This document shows, one piece after another, positions 6,588 through 11,138 of a DNA stretch of 12,464 bases. The stretch comes from an uncultured Oscillospiraceae bacterium (lineage in GTDB: Bacteria; Bacillota; Clostridia; Oscillospirales; Oscillospiraceae). How positions within the stretch are numbered: the first letter of the stretch is position 1; every line of letters begins with the position of its first letter. Location: NCBI GenBank assembly GCA_900763705.1, contig CAAFLG010000012.1, forward strand, positions 1 to 12,464, written 5' to 3'. The position numbers and the translations under genes are program-made. The notes below the pieces were generated by a model, which was not told the DNA's origin, did not search any database, and saw only the letters and a list, made by a program, of their open reading frames with translations.

Positions 6588-8660
6588 TTACGAAAGAAAG
6601 CCTTGCAGCGCGGATAGGTAGGGGCTTTTGTCCAATTCGACTTTTTTCCCTTCCGCCGTCAGGCGCAGGGCAAGGGCGTCGCCCTCGCGTTCGATGGCGA
6701 GAAGGCCGCGCTCGGCGAAGACCTGCAGGCACATCGCCGTGCGCAAAAATGTTTCCGCGCCGACCATTTCCGCGCTGAGCCTGCGCAGCAGCGGCAGCAT
6801 GGGCTCGCGGATGCCGCGCGCACCCACCTCGCGCTCTAAAACGCGCCATGCGCGCACAAACTGCTCGCGCGAGGGCAGCGCGCGCGAGGCGTCGCGCGAA
6901 GAGAGCGTGCCGCCGCCGATGAGCGTGCGGCAGAGGGTGAGCGCCTCGTTTTCCCGCCCGCTGGGGTCGAGCGATGGACGCAGGTCAATGAGCTGCAATT
7001 GCAGCGAGCGCTGGGAGCGGAATTCGTTCACCTGCAAGTAGAACGCCGCGTCCACGCGCATCCCCGCGCACACGCCGCATTCGCCGGCGGTGACGGAGAA
7101 GAAGATGCCGTCAAAGCTCACGCGGCTTTTTTGCAGCCGGAGCTTTAAGTGACGGTTCTGTCCCACGCCCTGCACGCTTTCAAGCGTTGCCCCGCGCAGG
7201 CAGAAAACGGGGCGGTTGTTGCCCGCACCGTAGGGCTCGAGCAGCGCGAGCGACTCGACCTCCTCGAGCGTGACGAGGGAGGGGTGCTGCAAGTCTACGT
7301 CGACCTCAAGCGAGGAGACGTGTTCCTGCTCGCCCGTGTGGGCGCGCACATACTGGTTCATGCGCGTGCGGAAGGCGGGGATATTTTTCTCTTCGATGGT
7401 GAAGCCTGCGGCAAGCTCGTGCCCGCCGAAGCTCACGAGAAGGTCGGAGCAGGCCTCGAGCGCGCTGAAGAGGTTGAAGCCGCCGTAGCTGCGGCAGGAG
7501 CCCTTGCCCGACCCGTCGGAGAGATGGATCATAAAGCTCGGGCAGGAGAATTTTTCGGAAAGGCGGGAGGCAACGATGCCCACAACGCCCTGATGCCAGT
7601 CCTCGCTTGAAAGCACGAGCGCGCTGCGCTCGTTTTCGGGCAGGTGCTCCATCTGCTCGATGGCGCGGCGGAAAATGTCCTGCTCCACGCTCTGCCGCTC
7701 GCGGTTGAGCTCGCACAGCTCGCGGGCGAGCTTTTCCGCGCGGATGGGATCGTCGGTCAAAAGAAGCTCGGCGGCAAGCTCGGCCCGGCCCATTCTGCCC
7801 GCGGCATTGATGCGCGGGGCGAGCACAAAGCCGATCTGGATGGACGAGATCGGGCGCGAGGTGAGCCCTGCCTCGCGCAGCAGCGCGTGCAGGCCCGTAA
7901 AGTCGCTGCGGTCGATGCTCTCAAGCCCGCACTGCACGATGGTGCGGTTCTCGCCCTCCATGCGCATGACGTCGGCGATGGTGCCGATGGCGGCGAGCGT
8001 ACAGTAGCGCGCAAACAGCGCATCCTCGCGCCCCTCGCCAAGGGCCAAAACAAGCTTGAGCGCGACGCCCACACCCGCCAAGTGCTTGAAGGGATAGGGG
8101 CAGTCCGGCCGGTGGGGGTCGACAACGGCCACGGCGGCGGGGAGCTGCTCTTTGCACTCGTGGTGGTCGGTGATGACAAGATCCACGCCGAGCGTTGCGG
8201 CGTAGGCCGTCTCGTCCACGCCCGTGATGCCGCAGTCGACCGTGACGATCAGCGTCACGCCGGACTCTGCGAGAGCGCGGATGGCGTCGCAGCCGAGACC
8301 GTAGCCCTCCTCGATGCGGCGGGGAATGTGCATCGTCACATCCGCGCCGCGCGAGCGGAGATAATCGGTCAGAAGGCAGGTGGAGGTGATGCCGTCTACG
8401 TCGTAGTCGCCAAAGACCGCGAGCTTTTCGCCCCCCTCCAGCGCGCGCGTGATGCGCGCGGCGGCCTTGTCCATGTCCTTCATCAAAAACGGAGAGTAGG
8501 AGAGCGTCCGCTCGCGCTCCAGCGCTTCGGCGGCCTGCTCGCTCGTCTGCACGCCGCGTGCGGCCAGCACCGATGAAACGAGATAGGGGTACCCGGCGTC
8601 CGTCAGCGCTTTGACGGCCTGCTCCGGCACGGCGGGGATCTGCCAGCGCTCGTACTTCAC
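6588..8660 (-). CDS. recJ: Single-stranded-DNA-specific 5'-3' exonuclease RecJ
   Basis: This 690-residue DHH-family nuclease acts in recombinational, base-excision and mismatch repair by degrading 5'-ended single strands. The DHH domain shows the metal-binding motifs: DYDVDG (85-90), VDCG (Asp142), TDHHE (Asp165, His166, His167) and IADVM (Asp230). PRINAAGRMGR lies near 282-292. The DHHA1 domain (about 345-425) has WHQGVVGIVASR and the diagnostic FGGHELAAGF (411-420), followed by an OB-fold region (about 455-560). The last 120 residues form a helix-rich tail with no motif I can name. It is somewhat shorter than B. subtilis RecJ (786 residues). The start codon is GTG (8658-8660), chosen because AAAGGAAGGTGAG lies just upstream and the frame opens with a typical RecJ sequence. 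It is the first gene of the seven-gene leftward cluster, and its TAA stop lies just before the rel ribosome-binding site. Confidence 0.96.
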   Translation of the reverse strand: MKYERWQIPAVPEQAVKALTDAGYPYLVSSVLAARGVQTSEQAAEALERERTLSYSPFLMKDMDKAAARITRALEGGEKLAVFGDYDVDGITSTCLLTDYLRSRGADVTMHIPRRIEEGYGLGCDAIRALAESGVTLIVTVDCGITGVDETAYAATLGVDLVITDHHECKEQLPAAVAVVDPHRPDCPYPFKHLAGVGVALKLVLALGEGREDALFARYCTLAAIGTIADVMRMEGENRTIVQCGLESIDRSDFTGLHALLREAGLTSRPISSIQIGFVLAPRINAAGRMGRAELAAELLLTDDPIRAEKLARELCELNRERQSVEQDIFRRAIEQMEHLPENERSALVLSSEDWHQGVVGIVASRLSEKFSCPSFMIHLSDGSGKGSCRSYGGFNLFSALEACSDLLVSFGGHELAAGFTIEEKNIPAFRTRMNQYVRAHTGEQEHVSSLEVDVDLQHPSLVTLEEVESLALLEPYGAGNNRPVFCLRGATLESVQGVGQNRHLKLRLQKSRVSFDGIFFSVTAGECGVCAGMRVDAAFYLQVNEFRSQRSLQLQLIDLRPSLDPSGRENEALTLCRTLIGGGTLSSRDASRALPSREQFVRAWRVLEREVGARGIREPMLPLLRRLSAEMVGAETFLRTAMCLQVFAERGLLAIEREGDALALRLTAEGKKVELDKSPYLSALQGFLS

Positions 8661-8688
8661 GGTTTGCTCACCTTCCTTTCCGATGGGA

Positions 8689-8710
8689 GTGCTGCCGCGG
8701 CGGGCAACAC
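8689..8710 (-). promoter_or_regulatory. GC-rich stem-loop in the recJ leader
   Basis: On the minus strand GTGTTGCC (8710-8703) pairs with GGCAGCAC (8696-8689), giving 8 bp including one G-U pair, with a 6-nt loop CGCCGC. It lies in the predicted 5' untranslated region, roughly 12 nt before the recJ ribosome-binding site. No run of U follows, so it is not an intrinsic terminator. It may affect translation or mRNA stability, or be accidental in GC-rich DNA. Confidence 0.4.
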
Positions 8711-8737
8711 TATCTCATCATACTAATACAATCTATT

Positions 8738-8766
8738 ATTTTAACAAAGAGAGCGGCAAAGGTAAA
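8738..8766 (-). promoter_or_regulatory. Predicted sigma-A promoter of the recJ-rel operon
   Basis: Read on the minus strand, TTTACC (8766-8761, 4 of 6 matches to the -35 consensus) is followed after 17 nt by TAAAAT (8743-8738). The -10 box carries an extended-10 TG (TGTTAAAAT). Transcription would begin near 8731, leaving a leader of about 70 nt before the recJ GTG. The surrounding AT-rich patch contrasts with the GC-rich genes. Other weaker -10-like hexamers lie just downstream (TATGAT), so the exact start is uncertain. The -35 box is 8 nt from that of the divergent SLH gene promoter. Confidence 0.6.
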
Positions 8767-8774
8767 GAGGGAAT

Positions 8775-8804
8775 TTGACTATCTGCGGAACTTTGTGCTA
8801 CAAT
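8775..8804 (+). promoter_or_regulatory. Predicted sigma-A promoter of the SLH-protein gene
   Basis: TTGACT (8775-8780, 5 of 6 to consensus) is followed by an 18-nt spacer and TACAAT (8799-8804, 5 of 6). A TGC immediately before the -10 gives an extended -10. The transcription start should be near 8811, only about 15 nt before the ribosome-binding site. The region is back-to-back with the recJ promoter, so a regulator bound here could affect both. Confidence 0.85.
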
Positions 8805-8825
8805 ACGGCAGAAAGATCACCCAAA

Positions 8826-8832
8826 AAGGGGG
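8826..8832 (+). promoter_or_regulatory. Ribosome-binding site that decides the SLH-protein start
   Basis: AAGGGGG at 8826-8832 is a strong Shine-Dalgarno sequence. It lies 8 nt before ATG 8841, an ideal distance, but only 2 nt before the in-frame ATG at 8835. This is why the start is placed at 8841. An apparent longer frame beginning with TTG at 8775 uses the -35 box as its first codon and can be ignored. Confidence 0.8.
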
Positions 8833-8840
8833 AAATGAAG

Positions 8841-9983
8841 ATGAAACAGCTCTTAAAACGCACGCTGGCGCTGCTGCTCGCCGTGCTGACGATGGCGACG
8901 GCAGTCTCGGCGGCGAACAAGTCCGGCTATTCCGACGTGCCGGATAAGCACTGGGCAGCGAGCAGCATCGCGCAGTGCAGGCAATATGACTTGCTCCAGG
9001 GCGTGGGGAACGGCAAGTTCGGCCTCGGGCAGAAGATGACGCGCGCGGCCTACGCCTCGGCGCTGTGCCGGCTGATGGGATGGAAGACCGTCACGCCCCA
9101 AAAGGGCAGCTTTTCAGACAATCAGGACACGAAGAAGTGGTACTACAGCGCCGTTGAGACCGCCGCGGCGCACGATGTCTTCCCCGGCAGCAGCGCAAAG
9201 TGCCGCCCGAACGACGCCGTGACGCGCGAGGAGATGGCGGCCATGACCATGCGCGCGCTCGGCTACAGCGTGCTCGCGGGCATCATCGCCGACGCGGACG
9301 CGCAGAGCGGCGCGAGCGGCGTGAGCGGCTTTGCAGGGCTCACGGGCGCCGTCGGCAAGAACTGTCCCTTCGGCGACTGCACGACCAATCGCGGCTACAT
9401 CGCCCTCGCCTACCGCATGGGCATCATGACGGGCGTGAACAAGTACAACTTTGATCCCAAGGGCACGGCCACGCGCGAACAGGCCGCGGCGGTGCTGCTG
9501 CGCACCTATGAGCGCCTGCACGCAAATGTGAGCGTCAAGGACGCGCACTGGGTCGAAGCCGAGGGCGAGCCGAGAACACTCGACGTGCCGAAGGACTGCA
9601 TCGCTGCCGTCTCGCACACCGCACGCAAGGGCGAGCAGGCCGTGAGCCCGCGCGCCGCGCTGGAAGAGGTCTACGCCGCAGCGGTGCTGGCGGGGAAGGG
9701 CGGCAGCGTCCTTCTGTGCGCGGACAGCGTGGTGCAGAAGACGGACAAAAAGGGCGTGGCGACCGGCGAGGCGGAGGTTCTTCCGGCAGAAAAGCTGCAA
9801 GAGATGCTCTCCGACACGAAGAACACCACCTTCCACCGCTCCACGCAGTATAAAAGCTCGTATCTCTACAACAAAAGCGGCGCTGAGACCGTCTGCGTGT
9901 GGTATGAGAGCGAGGCGGATCTTGCTGAAAAGACCGAGCTTTGCAAGCTCCTCGGCATCAAGACGGTGTATGTGCTGAAATAA
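8841..9983 (+). CDS. Secreted SLH-domain surface protein with unassigned C-terminal domain
   Basis: This 380-residue protein is predicted to be exported and held on the cell wall. A signal peptide is evident: a basic start MKQLLKR, a hydrophobic core LALLLAVLTMAT, and an AXA-type site near VSA (22-24). Three SLH repeats follow, at about 29-82 (YSDVPDKHWAASSIAQC, TRAAYASALCRLMGW), 90-145 (FSDNQDTKKWYYSAVETA, TREEMAAMTMRALGY) and 174-227 (TTNRGYIALAYRMGIMTG, TREQAAAVLLRTYERL). SLH repeats bind secondary cell-wall polymer in Firmicutes. The first repeat has TRAA in place of the usual TRAE. A Gly/Ser/Ala-rich linker separates repeats 2 and 3. The last 150 residues do not match a family I can name. 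The final segment (VWYESEADLAEKTELCKLLG) faintly recalls the last strand-helix of spore-type GH18 enzymes, but there is no catalytic barrel. The gene is monocistronic, between its own promoter and a strong terminator. I do not know its specific role. Confidence 0.9.
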   Translation: MKQLLKRTLALLLAVLTMATAVSAANKSGYSDVPDKHWAASSIAQCRQYDLLQGVGNGKFGLGQKMTRAAYASALCRLMGWKTVTPQKGSFSDNQDTKKWYYSAVETAAAHDVFPGSSAKCRPNDAVTREEMAAMTMRALGYSVLAGIIADADAQSGASGVSGFAGLTGAVGKNCPFGDCTTNRGYIALAYRMGIMTGVNKYNFDPKGTATREQAAAVLLRTYERLHANVSVKDAHWVEAEGEPRTLDVPKDCIAAVSHTARKGEQAVSPRAALEEVYAAAVLAGKGGSVLLCADSVVQKTDKKGVATGEAEVLPAEKLQEMLSDTKNTTFHRSTQYKSSYLYNKSGAETVCVWYESEADLAEKTELCKLLGIKTVYVLK

Positions 9984-9992
9984 GAGAACAGG

Positions 9993-10029
9993 AAAGAGGG
10001 ATCCCCCGCAAGGAGGGATCCCTCTTTTT
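9993..10029 (+). terminator. Strong intrinsic terminator between converging genes
   Basis: A perfect 13-bp stem (AAAGAGGGATCCC at 9993-10005 with GGGATCCCTCTTT at 10015-10027) encloses a 9-nt loop. The rightward transcript ends in five U (10025-10029). It begins 9 nt after the SLH-protein stop. Read leftward it also forms, but the tail is only UUUCC, so it may stop DUF975 transcripts less efficiently. Confidence 0.93.
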
Positions 10030-10037
10030 CGGTTTTG

Positions 10038-10814
10038 TCAGAACTGCGTATCCCACGGGTCAGAGTGGGGCGGCTCGGTGTCGCCTGCCGGATCGCCGGT
10101 GGCAAGCAGGTAGAAGCGGCAGATGGAAAGATTCAGATACGGTGTCAGGTAAACGCCCACACCGGCGGCGAGCACGCTCAGCAGCAGCGAGCCAAACATG
10201 ATGCCGAGGAAGCTGTCGGGCAGGAGGGCGGCGACGAGCAGCTCGTAGATGAGGAAAATGCCCAGCACCAGCAGCGACCAGCCGATGAAGCTGAGCTGGA
10301 GGAAAAAGAACTGCATCTTGTAGCCGTTCGTCTGCCGCTTGCTTAAATCAAGCGCCTCCATCACGCCAAGGTTCGGGTTTTCGCACAGGTTCATCATGGC
10401 AAAAGAATAGCGGTAGGCCGCAATGATGCCGGGAATGACGAAGAGCATCGACCAGAGAAAAATGAAGATACCTTCAACGATGGACAGGAGAATGACCTTT
10501 CCGGCGAAGGGAAAGGCATCGAACAGGCTCTCATACGGCATTTGCTCGCGGCGCAGGATGCCGAAGCAGTAGCAGTAGTAGCCTGCGTTCAGAACAAGCG
10601 AAACAAGACCGATCAGAATACTCACAAAACTGAACGAGAGCACCGTGAAGCCGCCGGCCGACTCGATGGTGTAGCTCACGCCGGCATTGACCGTATCGAG
10701 CACGAGCGAGATGAAAAGGTAGAGCAGCGTCAGCTTGAAGGGATTGACCTTGCCGGTGCGCAGAAGCGAGCGCGCTTCGGCCTTGATCGCGCGCAGATCG
10801 AGTGAAACGGGCAT
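10038..10814 (-). CDS. DUF975 family polytopic membrane protein
   Basis: This 258-residue integral membrane protein belongs to the DUF975 family, common in Firmicutes and of unknown function. Features in order are a short basic cytoplasmic N-terminus (MPVSLDLRAIKAEARSLLRTGK), a first membrane span at about 26-45, and a second at about 57-80. Then come the family hallmark IFIFLWSMLFVIPGIIAAYRYSFA (split here: IFLWSMLFVIPGI near 118-130, then AAYRYSFA), the ENPNLGVMEALDLSKRQTNG helix, and LQLSFIGW (162-169) opening another span. Another long hydrophobic stretch follows, and the protein ends in a hydrophilic acidic tail (PAGDTEPPHSDPWDTQF). The start is placed at ATG 10814 because AAAGG lies 8 nt upstream; a GTG at 10823, three codons earlier, overlaps that site and is unlikely. 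It has its own promoter and converges on the SLH-protein terminator. No neighbour points to a function. Confidence 0.9.
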   Translation of the reverse strand: MPVSLDLRAIKAEARSLLRTGKVNPFKLTLLYLFISLVLDTVNAGVSYTIESAGGFTVLSFSFVSILIGLVSLVLNAGYYCYCFGILRREQMPYESLFDAFPFAGKVILLSIVEGIFIFLWSMLFVIPGIIAAYRYSFAMMNLCENPNLGVMEALDLSKRQTNGYKMQFFFLQLSFIGWSLLVLGIFLIYELLVAALLPDSFLGIMFGSLLLSVLAAGVGVYLTPYLNLSICRFYLLATGDPAGDTEPPHSDPWDTQF

Positions 10815-10884
10815 AAAAAACACCTTTCCTTTCCGGGAAAAAGACAGACCGAACTGTGCAAAAGAATGTCACTTGCTATTTTTC

Positions 10885-10913
10885 ATATTATCATTTTGTC
10901 ATAAGAGCGTCAA
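10885..10913 (-). promoter_or_regulatory. Near-consensus sigma-A promoter of the DUF975 gene
   Basis: On the minus strand TTGACG (10913-10908, 5 of 6 matches) precedes TAATAT (10890-10885, 5 of 6) by exactly 17 nt. Transcription would start near 10878, giving a leader of about 64 nt. This is one of the strongest promoter matches in the window and suggests constitutive or repressor-controlled expression. Confidence 0.85.
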
Positions 10914-10927
10914 GCTTCTTGAAAAAC

Positions 10928-10956
10928 GGGGCGGAGGGACGGCGGCCGGGGAGGGG
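10928..10956 (+). other. G-rich tract with quadruplex potential upstream of the rnf promoter
   Basis: Four G runs of 3-4 bases lie at 10928-10931, 10936-10938, 10948-10951 and 10953-10956, with loops of 4, 9 and 1 nt. The 9-nt middle loop exceeds the usual 7-nt limit of quadruplex search patterns, so folding is possible but not assured. The tract sits between the two divergent promoters. Confidence 0.35.
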
Positions 10957-10958
10957 AG

Positions 10959-10983
10959 AAATCGTCGTACAATATGACGATTT
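10959..10983. promoter_or_regulatory. 8-bp inverted repeat, possible operator
   Basis: AAATCGTC (10959-10966) and GACGATTT (10976-10983) are exact reverse complements separated by 9 nt (GTACAATAT). The centres of the arms are 17 nt apart, somewhat under two helical turns. The repeat lies about 46 nt behind the DUF975 -35 box and 67 nt ahead of the rnf -35 box. It could be a dimeric regulator site. Alternatively, followed by TTTTGTTT, it could be a weak rightward hairpin terminator. No known consensus is recognised. Confidence 0.45.
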
Positions 10984-11037
10984 TGTTTAGAATGGTGGCC
11001 GAAATCTGATAAAATATGAAGGAATTTGCTGGGCTGG

Positions 11038-11061
11038 CAGAATATTTTCTGGACAACAGAA
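11038..11061. repeat. Alternating CAGAA/TTCTG pentamers over the rnf -35 box
   Basis: CAGAA (11038-11042), its complement TTCTG (11047-11051) and CAGAA again (11057-11061) alternate with 4- and 5-nt gaps, overlapping the -35 box at 11050-11055. This could be a regulator site, but five-base repeats arise easily by chance. Confidence 0.25.
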
Positions 11062-11078
11062 AAGAAAGGTTGTATAAT
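11050..11078 (+). promoter_or_regulatory. Predicted sigma-A promoter of the rnf operon
   Basis: TGGACA (11050-11055, 5 of 6) and a perfect TATAAT (11073-11078) are separated by the optimal 17 nt. Transcription should begin near 11085, giving a leader of about 54 nt before the rnfC ATG. The strength fits a highly expressed energy-metabolism operon. Confidence 0.88.
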
Positions 11079-11090
11079 CAGTCCGATTAT

Positions 11091-11112
11091 GGAGCAGTGT
11101 TTCCACTGCTCT
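11091..11112 (+). promoter_or_regulatory. Stem-loop at the 5' end of the predicted rnf mRNA
   Basis: GAGCAGTG (11092-11099) pairs perfectly with CACTGCTC (11104-11111) around a TTTC tetraloop, and an outer G-U pair makes 9 bp. It starts about six bases into the predicted transcript and ends 15 nt before the ribosome-binding site, leaving that site free. No U run follows, so it is not a terminator. Its position suggests a 5' mRNA-stabilising hairpin of the kind known in Bacillus leaders (inference). Confidence 0.65.
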
Positions 11113-11138
11113 GGCAGTATAAAGATGAGGTGAAGACT

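Larger units (their letters stand above)
10815..11138. other. Divergent control region between DUF975 gene and rnfC (324 nt, no gene)
   Basis: No coding sequence is supported here. From left to right it holds the DUF975 ribosome-binding site and leader, a minus-strand promoter, a GC- and G-rich block, an 8-bp inverted repeat, an AT-rich stretch, the rnf promoter flanked by small repeated pentamers, a stem-loop at the start of the predicted rnf mRNA, and the rnfC ribosome-binding site (GAGGTG, 6 nt before ATG). A long antisense reading frame that enters it from rnfC is a by-product of rnfC codon bias. Confidence 0.75.

Noticed and set aside
4185..6617. An 810-codon open frame on the plus strand, antisense to rel
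   Set aside because: Rel on the other strand is a complete, motif-perfect protein. The antisense frame is open because of GC-biased third codon positions and encodes low-complexity Val/Asp/His/Arg-rich sequence with no motif.
8738..8750. TTGTTAA (minus strand) near the recJ promoter as a Rex redox-repressor site
   Set aside because: Only one half-site is present; the expected inverted TTAACAA partner at the right distance is missing.
8775..8840. A 22-codon N-terminal extension of the SLH protein starting at TTG
   Set aside because: The TTG is part of the -35 box, the stretch contains the -10 box and the Shine-Dalgarno site, and a proper signal peptide begins at ATG 8841.
10815..10823. A GTG start three codons upstream for the DUF975 protein
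   Set aside because: It overlaps the Shine-Dalgarno region, whereas ATG 10814 has AAAGG at an ideal 8 nt.
11007..11015. TGATAAAAT as a second extended -10 promoter upstream of rnfC
   Set aside because: No acceptable -35 lies at 16-18 nt (the nearest, TTGTTT at 10983, is 21 nt away), and a far better promoter lies downstream.
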